Counted from the stretch's first letter, positions 44,401-52,678 are shown. The stretch: 64,000 bases of DNA from an uncultured Kiritimatiellota bacterium (GCA_934635225.1 CAKTYZ010000003.1:146840-210839), one strand, 5' to 3'. The notes: generated by a model not told the origin, from the sequence alone. A program made the numbers and translations.

Positions 44401-45043
44401 TCAGCGCCGCGCACGGCGCCGGCTTCGCGCCCGCCACCGCGCGTGCCGTCCGCCAGTCCGTCCACGCGGGCGTCAGCCGATAGGCCTCGATGAACGGACG
44501 CTGGTTCGAGAGCGTGGAGACGTTGGCCAGGCGCGGCAGATCGACCGAGACGAAATCGCGCCCCGTCGCACAGAGCGTCCGCCCGCCCGCCGTCACCTCC
44601 GCCCGAAGGAATGCCGGCTGGACCGTGAAGCTGAGGGCCGCCCGGTTGAAGGCGCTGACCTCGACGGCAATCGCATTGCGCCCCATGCGCGCGACCGCAT
44701 CCAGATTCCACTCGTCCAGACGGCAGACGCCATGGCCCGCGCGCACAGGGCCGCACCCGACAAAGCGACCGTTGACGTAGACGCGATAGAGGGTCGAGGC
44801 GGCGATGCGCAGCCGGGGCTTCTCGCCCGCCGCGACCGTGAAGTCCGAGCGGAACCCCACGAAGTCGTTGGGCCGCTCCGTGCGCCCTTCCGGCCAGACA
44901 GGCTGGGCCGACTGAAAGGCGGCCTCGCCCCGCGCCCAGGCCGCAAGGCCAATCGCCACGGAGAAAACAGCCGCCCGCGCAAGCCGAAGCCGCCGGACAT
45001 TCCACGGGTCTTCCCGCCTCCTAAGCATCTGAATCTGAACCAT
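41435..45043 (-). CDS. GH78-like glycosidase fused to metallo-beta-lactamase-fold domain
   Basis: 1202 aa. A signal-like helix (ARAAVFSVAIGLAAWARGEA) follows a basic start. Residues about 45-800 have the alpha-L-rhamnosidase layout: LYRVYVNGRFVGCGPVRAGH carbohydrate-binding domain, then STMDMPMDCPSRERGAARCD, where DCPSRERG is the GH78 catalytic-type segment, and a helical barrel. Residues about 850-1202 are a metallo-beta-lactamase domain: IDYMIATHWHSDHCGDPTYA (HxHxDH), FYSAGDANGG and NHHGWRETMPP. I know of no standard function for this fusion. It is divergent from the XylR/AraC regulator (45227), which probably controls it. Ribosome site GAGAGAGGA precedes the ATG. Confidence 0.75.
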   Translation of the reverse strand: MVQIQMLRRREDPWNVRRLRLARAAVFSVAIGLAAWARGEAAFQSAQPVWPEGRTERPNDFVGFRSDFTVAAGEKPRLRIAASTLYRVYVNGRFVGCGPVRAGHGVCRLDEWNLDAVARMGRNAIAVEVSAFNRAALSFTVQPAFLRAEVTAGGRTLCATGRDFVSVDLPRLANVSTLSNQRPFIEAYRLTPAWTDWRTARAVAGAKPAPCAALKVERRIAPYPEFRMRAARRISETAFDFDDRTPPERPALAVDGWDLLKRLRDVRVTAKADDGAPTAVAKGRGAIFDLGFDDAGFVRCTVSCSEPGTLFLVMDEVLLDGLPDPLRRFGFPMVSVWELTQPGTYELEAFEATACRYVHAFMSGGAATVSSVEMREYKNPEPYAARFSCDDARLERLFAAAQETCAQSTMDMPMDCPSRERGAARCDTWFVTAASRLLAGNNGMARLAMEGVAQAESYPGCPPGWLPSFYPGTGGAIIPNWSMWFIVELANYVRETGDRATADALKARVLSQVETLRGFRNADGLLEKLPSDCPFWCFISWDAAQSLAQDVNYPSNMLWAKALDEVAALYGLPACAEEAARVRATVRRQSWDGTWFHDNAVRQPDGRLVRTEHHTETCQYYAFYFAVATPQSHPELWRKLVYEFGPARVSKGLYPDVPPSETFVGIVFRLNVLARQGLDRKALEDCCGWFLHMADRTGTLWEGLVAEKNSCSHGYASSLANILASCAAGVRAIDLRAKRVTLRAPEGVGLTRASLSVPTPDGRLSYSWTREGGKLKEKVVLPRGWTRTAVAAERPRIVRAPDDPAVGRRLPPWQKGELELHSVYTGTGENQFWIFPDGTTVVCDTGDWAKSSQSDVIPKLPSAARTGGEWMARYIRRVSPDPTRIDYMIATHWHSDHCGDPTYAYVTADGRKTSGLATVGEFFRIGQFFDHEYPEHGKYRTEEAPVMKMMETFVARAKAKYGMKQEAFRVGALDQIALRHDANGAFAKLFHVRNLCANGVMWTGRGTETRDVAAAHLKAGGHNPDQNLLSLGVVISYGPFRFYSAGDANGGWKTGPDAWTDYETLLGPVVGPVDVCKENHHGWRETMPPAFVRAVRAAVYVDNVWEPFHFQAQQMETLTDRSLYPGARMVFPTYVFDRSRVEHAGAPWWRDLPPMGGHVVVKVAPGGASYRVFTLSPYDEELRVTGVWNGVSGQPQKAGARP

Positions 45044-45211
45044 CTGACAAGTCCTCTCTCATTTTTGACAGACGCATTTTACCATTATTCGTGCAAACAG
45101 GCAATCCAAAATTACGCATTTTTTATATCAGATTTGCGCAAATCCTTCGCGGACAGGGCCACGCTTCCGCATCCGCCACGCCAGGCACTTGTCTTACATC
45201 CGAGATTATGG

Positions 45212-45217
45212 TACAGT
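45212..45217 (+). promoter_or_regulatory. -10-like box of the XylR/AraC gene
   Basis: TGGTACAGT, a variant of the window's TGGTATAAT, ends 9 nt before the ATG at 45227. Confidence 0.4.
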
Positions 45218-45226
45218 ATTGCCAAA

Positions 45227-46430
45227 ATGGCAAAGAAAGAGAGAACGTTCCGCGTGGCCGTCGCCTTCCTGCCGTCAGTGTCCACGCATCGGGAAATGGC
45301 GGACGGCGTCAGCCGCTTCGCGTCCGAACACGGCAACTGGCTTCTCCACACGATCATGACGCGCCCGGACAACTCGACCGACCTTTCGTCCCTCGACCCT
45401 TCCGAGTTTGACGGCGCGATTGGCGACTTCGCGCTGCCGCCATTCAACCGGATCGTCGCCAACGGCGTCTCCATTCCGCTCGTCGTCGTCGATCCCGACC
45501 TCCTCGACTACGGCACGCCCGACCATCTGCAGTCCTGCGGACGGCTCGTCTGCGACAACGCCTCCGTCGCGAACGCGGCGGCGGACGCCCTTCTGGCCCG
45601 GCAAGCGGCCGCCTACGCCTATGTCGGGCTGCGCCATTCCTGCTACTGGTCCCGCGTGCGCGAGAGGGTCTTCTCGTCCCGCGTGCGCGCGGCCGGAGCC
45701 AAATGCGCCGTCTACCGGGCGGCCGAAGGCATCTCGTTCGAGGAAGACGTCGCCGCGCTCGGCCGCTTCCTGAAGAAACTGCCCAAGCCCGCCGCCGCGT
45801 TCGTGGCCTGCGACGTGCGGGCGCGCGATCTCCTGTCCGCCTGTCGCCTGACCAAGCTGACCGTGCCGGATGACCTGGCCATCCTCTCCGTTGACGACGA
45901 CGCCTCCATCTGCCTCCACACGACACCGACGCTCTCCTCAATCCGGCAGAACGCCGAGCGCGGCGGATACCTCGCGGCCGCCGCGTTGGACAGGGCCATG
46001 CGGCAAGCCCCCCCCCCCCAAGACAATACGCTACGGCTTCTCCTGTCTCGTCGAGCGCATGTCCACGGCTTCCTGCGCCCGCCACGACGCACTGACCGAC
46101 CGCACCCGGCAACTCATCGCCGCGCGGATCGACGCGACGGCGGGCCGGGTCAGCGTGCCGGATCTCGTCCGCACGCTGGGCCTCTCGCGCCGAACGCTCG
46201 AGACGCGCTTCAAGCAGGCGACGGGACGCACCCTGCATGAGGAGATCGTCGCCCTACGCCTCGCGCGCGTCAAGTCCCTGCTCACGGGCTCCTGCGCAAC
46301 ATTGCAGGACATCGCCGAGCAGACGGGCTTCTGCTCGGCGTCTCACCTGACGGAGACCTTCCGCCGCGCGTATGACATCTCGCCGGGCGCCTTTCGCCTC
46401 AAGGCCTCGCGCGTCCCGCCCTCTTCCTGA
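45227..46430 (+). pseudogene. XylR/AraC-family regulator with frameshift at a 12-C run
   Basis: The first frame (ATG 45227) gives a LacI/PBP-like sensor: FRVAVAFLPSVSTHREMADG, AFVACDVRARDLLSACRLTK and LAILSVDDDASICLHTTPTL. At C12 (46008-46019) the frame must shift by one base to continue into KTIRYGFSCLVERMSTAS and a C-terminal AraC DNA-binding domain: LVRTLGLSRRTLETRFKQAT and IAEQTGFCSASHLTETFRRA. With 11 C the protein would be one chain of 400 aa. The gene diverges from the GH78-like/MBL gene. Length variation of the C run (phase variation) or a sequencing error are both possible. Confidence 0.82.
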
Positions 46431-46484
46431 ATGCCCCGCGACCTACTTCACCCGCGTCCCAACACCCAAACATCTAAACCCGTC

Positions 46485-46619
46485 TCAGATCTCCTCGCAA
46501 CAGGCGACGTCGCCGCCGTGGAAGACGACCGCGATCCGGTGCAGCGTCACCGTGCCGCCCTGCTCCCTCAGGTTCCACGCCCGCGCGAGGTCGTGGTCGG
46601 CCGCGTAGCGCGCGAGCCG
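46485..46619 (-). pseudogene. Orphan C-terminal gene fragment cut by repeat cassette
   Basis: On the minus strand 44 codons read RLARYAADHDLARAWNLREQ, GGTVTLHRIAVVFHGGDVAC, then CEEI and TGA (46485-46487). Codon use is like real genes here and there is no internal start. It begins exactly where repeat copy 3 ends, so the upstream part of the gene was lost. I do not recognise the family. Confidence 0.5.
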
Positions 46620-46825
46620 CAAATGGTAATATCTAACGGGTCAGCAAAGAAGAGAGGAAGGTCAGGGGGGCCAACCAAAGAAGAAAAGCGAACAACGCCA
46701 CCCCATAGACGCCGGGGACGACCTGGAACGGATGCGTCATCCGATGCGGATGGAAGGGCCGCCTCCATGCGGATGGAAGAGGCGTCTCCATGCGGATGGA
46801 CTGCGAGACGGGCGATAAGGACGAG
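46620..46825. repeat. Dispersed intergenic repeat with three 23-bp units, copy 3
   Basis: Starts AATGGTAATATCTAACGGGT; units begin ATGCGGATGG at 46744, 46767 and 46790 (period 23 bp). Its first part is closer to copy 1, and its 23-bp units are closer to copy 2, with two units in swapped order, so the copies look recombined. Confidence 0.8.
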
Positions 46826-46882
46826 AAGCCGTCCCTCGGCAAGCGGTCATGCCGCGCCGCAATCCGCCCGGTGACACAATGA

Positions 46883-47344
46883 TCACTTCTCCTCGCCCAA
46901 CGGATTCTTCCACTCCTGAAGTAGCTTCCCATAAAGGGGAGCCATTTTCGCCTGAGTTCCCTGCCATTTCCACAACGACAACGACATACTGCCTCCTCGG
47001 TGGTGATAATGGCCTCGCCCCAGCAAGAGGTTATTCTTCACAACACGGACATTGGCATCGGAAAGGTAAGTGGTGAAGTCCCACGACTGCCGGGCATCAT
47101 ATGTCACGACATATTCGCCCTCTTTGGCAACATGACTCGCATTCGCAATCATGACGGGAATGCCGCGCACACCAAACTCATCCTCCATTACATTAAGGAA
47201 ATCAGGCACGATTACCTTGGGATTTAGCACAACCGTAACGGATTTCATTTCAGGATCGTACTTTAGCGGACGAACGTCATAACTCTGGCATCCAACTGCT
47301 GATAAACAAAGAAACGCCATTCCGACCAATCTTCTCACCTTCAT
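46883..47344 (-). CDS. Lipoprotein (Sbal_3080-like), duplicate copy B
   Basis: 153 aa, identical in DNA sequence to 18127-18588. Lipobox LSAVGC at residues 14-19 predicts lipid attachment at the cysteine. A consensus-like promoter inside the upstream intron relic (47503-47530) could transcribe this copy but is broken in copy A. The 5' leader would include intron domains V and VI. Function unknown. Confidence 0.75.
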   Translation of the reverse strand: MKVRRLVGMAFLCLSAVGCQSYDVRPLKYDPEMKSVTVVLNPKVIVPDFLNVMEDEFGVRGIPVMIANASHVAKEGEYVVTYDARQSWDFTTYLSDANVRVVKNNLLLGRGHYHHRGGSMSLSLWKWQGTQAKMAPLYGKLLQEWKNPLGEEK

Positions 47345-47502
47345 AATGTAGAGTAGCGCCCCACGCCTCGGCGTTGCCGCCGGTGCGACTTCCCCCTCGT
47401 CAAACCGTACGTGCGGATCTCCCGCATACGGCTTTCCGTCGAGCGCTTTTCCCGTTGCCATGGATTCTTCCCTTTCTTTGATTGTCAGATTGTCAAGCAC
47501 GT

Positions 47503-47530
47503 ATTATACATACGCATTTTTTCCTGTCAA
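47503..47530 (-). promoter_or_regulatory. Consensus-like sigma-70 promoter inside intron relic
   Basis: TTGACA (47530-47525) and TATAAT (47508-47503) with a 16-bp spacer point toward lipoprotein copy B. The matching site near 52890 has an 11-bp spacer and the one near 18740 lacks TTGACA. Confidence 0.55.
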
Positions 47531-47778
47531 ATCCGCGCCTTCCTCATGTCCGCCCATGCGAGGCGGTAGAGGCCGCAGTGCGTCATCTCGCCGTAGTAAG
47601 TGTCCGCGAACTTCAGTCGGCAGCGCCGCTGGCTCTTCCTGTTGAGGAATCGCGCCATGCGCTTCAGCGCATGGCGGCTCACCTTGCGGAAGGCCCTTGA
47701 CGGATAGCCGACGGAGAGGACTTTCGTCTTCTCCCTGTTCACGGCCTGCCCCATCCGCTCTTCGAGTATGCCATCCAC
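47527..47778 (-). pseudogene. Group II intron reverse transcriptase/maturase C-terminal fragment
   Basis: 83 codons: MDGILEERMGQAVNREKTKV matches the VNREK(T/S) end of the RT fingers-palm region, and FRKVSRHALKRMARFLNRKS the thumb/maturase region. It ends LAWADMRKARI. The end of the same ORF is traceable at 52910-52935. All RT catalytic (YADD) parts are gone. Confidence 0.6.
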
Positions 47779-47885
47779 CTCGCGTCGGTCGCCCTCCGCG
47801 CAGCCAATCTTCCTAACGGCTCTTCATTTTTTTGCCGTACAGACTCCTTTCATTCTGTCAGCTCTGCCGAGCTCTGCTTGGCGCA

Positions 47886-50663
47886 TCAAGGGCTCTCCAG
47901 GACGTCGATGCCGCTCAAGGAGCCGAACATCTCCCAGTCGTCGAGGTGCCAGACGACCTTGCCGCTTGCGTCGAACTCCAGCACCTGCCAGCCGCGCTTG
48001 GAGTCCTCCCAGCCGTGGCCCGTCCAGTTGCAGACGTAGACGTGCCCGTTCGCGAGCTCCTGCGGCTGGGCGTAGAAGACGTTCCGCCGCCCCGGCTCCT
48101 GCTCGGCCTTCCAGACCCTGTCGGCCGTGCCGTCCGCCGCGAAGTGGACGAGTTCCGCCCCGTAGCCCGTGCCCGCCCAGTAGCCCGTACCGGCTTTGTC
48201 CGGGACGACCTCGAAGAGGTTCCGCCCCGACGGCTGGAGGAACGTCTGCACGACCTCGCCCGTTGGCCCGTCGCCGAGCCGCGCCCGCACGAAGCCGTGC
48301 TCGTAGGCGATGAGCAGCTCGCCGCTCGGCAGCCGCACCATCGAACGCGAGTTGAAAAGGCCCGGGAACGTCCACGCGCGGCGCAGCTCGCGGCCGGACG
48401 AGAACAGGACGACCTCGATGTCGTTCGTCTTGCCGTAGCCGCCGGGGCTCACGCACGCGAGAAAGCCGCCGTCCGGCAGGTCGCAGACCGCCGTCAGCTC
48501 GTTGAGGCACGGATGGCGGAACGTCTCCACGACCTTGCGCCGGGCGATGTCGATCACCATGAACCCGCGCCGGACGACCACGCGGTAGAGGTCCGGACCG
48601 ACGCGCTTCAGGTCCCACATCGGCTTCTCCGCCGGCACCGTGAAGCGCCCTTTCGCGTTGCAGCTGTCGTAGACGACGAGCTGGGCGCGCGACTCGTCCG
48701 CCAGCACGAGCCGGCGCCGCGCGGCCTTCTCCGGCGGCGTCCTGAAGAGCGGATGCTCGTTGCGGTGGACCATGCCGAGCACGGCGATCGACTCCTGCGC
48801 CCCCGCGAACAGGTTCGTCTCCGTCTCGGGGTAGACGTTCACCTGCGGACGCCCCCAGAAGTGGTACTTCTCGTGCCACCCCTGCGGATAGGCGTGATAG
48901 GTCGGGTTCTTCGGCACCCCCGCCCGCATCCGCCCCATCAGCTCGTCGAGGTAGTCCGTGTAGAGCGCCCTCGGCGTGCACCCGTGCTCCCACGCGAGCG
49001 CGGCCGCGATGCCGACCGCCTCGCCCAGCATGCCGAGCGTCCGCTGCACGCGTACCGACGCGAGCGCGACGTGGCTGACCGAGACGTGCCGCCCGGCGAG
49101 GAAGAGGTTCGGGCAGTCCCGCGCGTAGAGGCAGCGGTACGGCACGGGGACGGGCCTCGTGCCGAACCCGCGATGGTAGGCGCACGAGCGGAACGGCTCC
49201 CGGAACGCCGCCGCGTTCGCCGGGTCGGGGAAGTGCTGGTCGATGTCCCACGTGGCGCAGGCCGTCGGGTCGGGGACCGGCTTCGGGCTTTCGAGGTCGT
49301 TCTGCGTCAGCACGTAATCGCCGATGACGCGATGCCCTTCGCGCTTGCCGCCGATCGGCGAGATCCAGCTGAACCGGCGGCGCGCGAATTCGCCCCGGCG
49401 CGGCGAGACGCTCTTGAGGTAGTGCCAATTCGAGAAGACCGCGAGAAGTCCGTAGTCGCGGATCGCCTCCGTCTCCGCGCCCATGTCGCGGTACTGCCCC
49501 GCCTCCTGCGCCCAGCCGCCGACGGTCGTGTAGGTCGCGCTCGCCTCGTCGATCGGGAGCGCCCATGCGGAAATGTCGGGAAACGGCCGGGGCTGCGCCT
49601 CGGCGACGGTCGTCCACTGCAGGGAATGCCCCATGACCTGGCGGTCCGCCGCAACCGGCGCGGAGACCTCGCCGAACGTCGCGCGCGCCTCGCGTCCGTA
49701 CATCGTCGCGCACCCGGTCATCCGCGCAAGCGCCGCGTCGCCGGTCGCGTCGCAGAAGAGTTCCGACCGGTAGCGCGTCCGCACGCCCGTGCGCACGTGG
49801 CGCGAGACGACCGCCGTGATCGCGCCAACCGCGTTCGTCTCGACGGACACGACGCGCTCGCCCGTGCGGAGCGTGAGGAAGCGCGCGTTGAGCCCCGTCC
49901 GGAACGAGTTCATCTTGCGCGCGTCCTCGTAGCCCTCGGCGCGGTCCACGCCGCCTCCGCCGCGGATCGGCGCAATCTCGTCCACCACGTTGCCGAGCGC
50001 GGGATTCGGCCCGACATGGACGTCCCCGCCGAGGCCGACGCGGATCTCGGACGAGTTGCAGCCGCCGACCACGTCGCGGTCCTGCACGAGCAGCGTCCTC
50101 GCCGTCGCGCGCGCGGCGGCCTGCGCGGCGCAGATGCCGCTGATCCCGCCGCCGACCACGATGAAGTCGAACGCGCCGCCCTCGGCAACCGGGCCGTCCT
50201 GCCGTGCGCGGCGAATCCGCTCGAGACGCGCTTCGTCCGCCGTCTCCGTCGTCAGGACGACGGCGTCGCACCGCCCGTTGAAGCCCGTGAGGTCGCGGAG
50301 CGCGAGCGTGTGCGAACCCGCGTCCAGTTCGCGCGTCCCGGCCAGCTGCCAGCGCCAGTCGCGCCCGCCCGTGCCGAGATCGCCGCCGAGGCACCGCCCG
50401 TCCAGGGCGATCCCGAAGCGGCCCGCCGGAACCTCCGACCACTCCGCATTCCAGCTGCGCGTCCGCGCCCAGACGGAATAGACGCCCTTCTTCGACAGGG
50501 AGACCGCCGTCTCCGCGTCCGCCACGGGCACGCCGCAGCCGTGCGCCATCAGGTAGGAAGAGCCCATCTCCGACATCGAGGACGGATCGACCGTCCATCC
50601 GCCGGGGTTGGAGAAGCTCTCGCACTCGAGAAAGACCGTCGCGGCCAGCAGCAGGATGTTCAT
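47886..50663 (-). CDS. FAD-dependent oxidoreductase with C-terminal beta-propeller
   Basis: 925 aa. A short hydrophobic start (MNILLLAATVFLECESF) suggests export. Residues about 15-135 form a carbohydrate-binding-like domain (YSVWARTRSWNAEWSEVPAG). FDFIVVGGGISGICAAQAAA (about 165) is the GxGxxG FAD-binding motif, and NLFLAGRHVSVSHVALASVR the FAD_oxidored (PF12831-type) C-terminal motif. From about 670 a beta-propeller of NHL/PQQ type follows (DLPDGGFLACVSPGGYGKTN, QELANGHVYVCNWTGHGWED). Enzymes of this oxidoreductase class often belong to glycan degradation loci in PVC bacteria. AAGGAAA lies upstream. The substrate is unknown. Confidence 0.78.
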   Translation of the reverse strand: MNILLLAATVFLECESFSNPGGWTVDPSSMSEMGSSYLMAHGCGVPVADAETAVSLSKKGVYSVWARTRSWNAEWSEVPAGRFGIALDGRCLGGDLGTGGRDWRWQLAGTRELDAGSHTLALRDLTGFNGRCDAVVLTTETADEARLERIRRARQDGPVAEGGAFDFIVVGGGISGICAAQAAARATARTLLVQDRDVVGGCNSSEIRVGLGGDVHVGPNPALGNVVDEIAPIRGGGGVDRAEGYEDARKMNSFRTGLNARFLTLRTGERVVSVETNAVGAITAVVSRHVRTGVRTRYRSELFCDATGDAALARMTGCATMYGREARATFGEVSAPVAADRQVMGHSLQWTTVAEAQPRPFPDISAWALPIDEASATYTTVGGWAQEAGQYRDMGAETEAIRDYGLLAVFSNWHYLKSVSPRRGEFARRRFSWISPIGGKREGHRVIGDYVLTQNDLESPKPVPDPTACATWDIDQHFPDPANAAAFREPFRSCAYHRGFGTRPVPVPYRCLYARDCPNLFLAGRHVSVSHVALASVRVQRTLGMLGEAVGIAAALAWEHGCTPRALYTDYLDELMGRMRAGVPKNPTYHAYPQGWHEKYHFWGRPQVNVYPETETNLFAGAQESIAVLGMVHRNEHPLFRTPPEKAARRRLVLADESRAQLVVYDSCNAKGRFTVPAEKPMWDLKRVGPDLYRVVVRRGFMVIDIARRKVVETFRHPCLNELTAVCDLPDGGFLACVSPGGYGKTNDIEVVLFSSGRELRRAWTFPGLFNSRSMVRLPSGELLIAYEHGFVRARLGDGPTGEVVQTFLQPSGRNLFEVVPDKAGTGYWAGTGYGAELVHFAADGTADRVWKAEQEPGRRNVFYAQPQELANGHVYVCNWTGHGWEDSKRGWQVLEFDASGKVVWHLDDWEMFGSLSGIDVLESP

Positions 50664-50720
50664 CAATGCATTTCCTTGTTAGGGGTTCAGCCTCGCACGG
50701 AGGCACGGAGACCTGGGCAT

Positions 50721-51569
50721 TCAGAACCTGAGCGTGAAGCCGACGCCGCCGATCGTGAGGTCCTTGACCGACTCGGGCGCGGACGAGGCGTCGAGCGCGT
50801 CGCGCGCGTCGGGCTGAACCACGTCGAACTGGTGCACGAACGCGAAGACGGACATCCAGTCCGTCACGGCGTAGTCGAGGCGCAGTAGCAGGTTGAGCGC
50901 CATGAGGCCGTGCGAATACGCGCCGTCCGCCGCGTTCGGGTTCGCGCCGTACTGCGCCCGGAAATGCCGCGCGTCTCCGAGTTCGCCAAACACGCGCGCC
51001 GTCAGGGTCAGGCGGTCCGTCAGGGACCAGCCGCGTTCGAGCCCGACATCCCAGTAGCACCACTCTTGTCCGTCCACCGCCCGACGCAGCAGGTAGTAGG
51101 GCGTGACGAACGGGTTTCGCAACGCCTGCGAGACGTTCCACTCCGAAATCGTGTGGGCGTGCGGACGATACCCCGGCAACGTGACCCACTTCTTCGCGAC
51201 CGTCGAGTCGAGCGCCCAGCCCTCGGCGAGTTCAAGCGCGTAGCCATAGTACACGCCGTAGTCGACCTCGTTGTAGGCGTTGCGCCGCGTTGCCGACTGC
51301 CCATCGCGAGACATCGACGACACGCTCCAGGCGTAGCCGCCGATATAGCCGAACGGTGCGAGGTCAGCCGAAAGATCGACGGACTGCGCCGAGAACGGGT
51401 TCTTGTCCACAATCGCGCCGCGCGCCCAGTAGGCCGTCTCGACGTCCGCCTCCGCCTTCGCGCGGACGCGCGCAAGCGCCGATTCCGCCGCCCCGTCATC
51501 CGCCGCCAGCGCGACCGACGCGGCGCACAGCAATCCGACGGATCGCCAAACAGTCTTCAGTGGTCTCAT
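50721..51569 (-). CDS. Putative outer-membrane beta-barrel protein
   Basis: 282 aa from the ATG at 51569, which overlaps the regulator stop by 4 bp. RSVGLLCAASVALAADDGAA is a signal peptide. Alternating aromatic/hydrophobic strands (YNEVDYGVYYGYALELAEGW, GLMALNLLLRLDYAVTDWMS) and a C-terminal Phe (IGGVGFTLRF) fit an outer-membrane barrel. It could bring in the substrate of the FAD oxidoreductase encoded downstream. No closer family is recognised. Confidence 0.6.
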   Translation of the reverse strand: MRPLKTVWRSVGLLCAASVALAADDGAAESALARVRAKAEADVETAYWARGAIVDKNPFSAQSVDLSADLAPFGYIGGYAWSVSSMSRDGQSATRRNAYNEVDYGVYYGYALELAEGWALDSTVAKKWVTLPGYRPHAHTISEWNVSQALRNPFVTPYYLLRRAVDGQEWCYWDVGLERGWSLTDRLTLTARVFGELGDARHFRAQYGANPNAADGAYSHGLMALNLLLRLDYAVTDWMSVFAFVHQFDVVQPDARDALDASSAPESVKDLTIGGVGFTLRF

Positions 51570-52669
51570 TTGCTTTCTCCCTTGTCTTTGGATGGATTGC
51601 ACGTCGATTCTCTCACGACCAACGGCGAATCCAGCAGAACGGTTCGCGTCGGCCGCATCGGGTCCTTGATGCGCTCGACCAGCAACTTGACGACCGTCGA
51701 GCCGATCGCCTCGCATGGCTGGCGCATCGTCGTCAGCGGCGGCATCGTCAGCCGCGCGCACTGCACGTCGTCAAAGCCAGCGACACGGACATCTTGCGGG
51801 ACGCGCAGGCCGAGCCGCGCCAGCGTCTGCAAGAGCAGGGCCGCCTGACGGTCGTTGTAGCAGGCGATGGCGTCCGGACAATCTCGCTTCATCAGCCGAC
51901 GAACCGCCGCAAGGTCGTCTGGCTCGGCGAAGACGGCCTTGCCCGGCAGTGGCAGTCCCGCGCAGCCCAACGCCACGCCCGTCTGCCGTTCCTGGACGCA
52001 CGGCGCGCGATCCCGCTGCGTCAGGTAGACGACACGCCGTGCGCCCGTCTGGCGCAGATGCTTCGCCAGGCGCCGCCCGACGGCCAGGTGGTCTACCGAG
52101 ACAAGATCGTAGGGGCTCCGCTCCGGCGGCCGTGCGATGTCGCTGTCCAGCAGCACGAGGGGAACCCCCGCCTCCGAGATGCGGCTGGCTATCCGGCCGT
52201 TGATCTCCGCCGCATCCGACACCAACTCAACCGGCTGAAGGATGACGCCGTCCACGCCGTCCGACAGGAACCTGTCGACGAGCTGCAGAACCTTCTGGAC
52301 GCGCCCCGCCGCGCCGAGCGAGGACACGTCGCCGAACATCAGGCTGTAGCCGCACGACTGGCAGACCTGCGAGATCCGCTTCGCGACAGGCGCGAAAAGC
52401 TCGCAGTAGTCGCTCCCGTGGATGATGAGGCCGATCCGTCCGGTCGTGCGGCGACCGAGCCGCGAAAGGAACGTGCCCGCGCCGCGCCGGCGGACGATCA
52501 GCCCGTCCTTCGCCAGCTCGTTGAGGATGCGCACGGCGGTCTGGCGCCCGACGCCGAACTTGCGCATGACCTGAGCCTCGCTCAGGAACGCGCCGTCCCC
52601 ATACGCGCCGCTGCGAATCGCCTCGCGCAGCTCGTGGACTTTCGAGAGATAGACAACTGTCGTCCCCAT
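51566..52669 (-). CDS. GntR-LacI hybrid transcriptional regulator
   Basis: 367 aa from the ATG at 52669; the earlier ATG overlaps the TATAAT box (52679-52684), which lies 9 nt before this start. HELREAIRSGAYGDGAFLSE and KFGVGRQTAVRILNELAKDG form a GntR winged helix. The sensor domain (LIIHGSDYCELFAPVAKRIS; VAGFDDVQCARLTMPPLTTM) is LacI/PBP-like. It is the first gene of an operon with the outer-membrane protein and the FAD oxidoreductase, and presumably controls it in response to a sugar. Confidence 0.87.
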   Translation of the reverse strand: MGTTVVYLSKVHELREAIRSGAYGDGAFLSEAQVMRKFGVGRQTAVRILNELAKDGLIVRRRGAGTFLSRLGRRTTGRIGLIIHGSDYCELFAPVAKRISQVCQSCGYSLMFGDVSSLGAAGRVQKVLQLVDRFLSDGVDGVILQPVELVSDAAEINGRIASRISEAGVPLVLLDSDIARPPERSPYDLVSVDHLAVGRRLAKHLRQTGARRVVYLTQRDRAPCVQERQTGVALGCAGLPLPGKAVFAEPDDLAAVRRLMKRDCPDAIACYNDRQAALLLQTLARLGLRVPQDVRVAGFDDVQCARLTMPPLTTMRQPCEAIGSTVVKLLVERIKDPMRPTRTVLLDSPLVVRESTCNPSKDKGESK

Positions 52670-52678
52670 GGTGGATGT

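Larger units (their letters stand above)
47348..47886 (-). mobile_element. Group II intron, internally deleted, with RT remnant
   Basis: The minus strand starts ATGCGCCAAGCAGAGCTCGG, a variant of the 5' end at 41385, directly at the TGA stop of the FAD oxidoreductase gene. It contains the C-terminus of the intron reverse transcriptase, domain V at 47434-47402 (AAGCCGTATGCGGGAGATCC...), and ends in CTCTAC at 47348. At about 540 bp most of domains I-III and of the RT are missing. The lipoprotein ATG follows 3 nt later. Confidence 0.8.

Noticed and set aside
41570..46240. Very long plus-strand open frame (1556 codons)
   Set aside because: Up to 45227 it is the antisense shadow of the GH78-like/MBL gene, rich in Arg as GC-rich shadows are. 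Only the part from the ATG at 45227 is real (XylR/AraC sensor).
47824..51189. 1121-codon minus-strand frame and the 1018-codon plus-strand frame at 47832-50888
   Set aside because: Both are shadows of the FAD oxidoreductase and the outer-membrane protein; they are Arg/Ala/Gly-rich with no domain.
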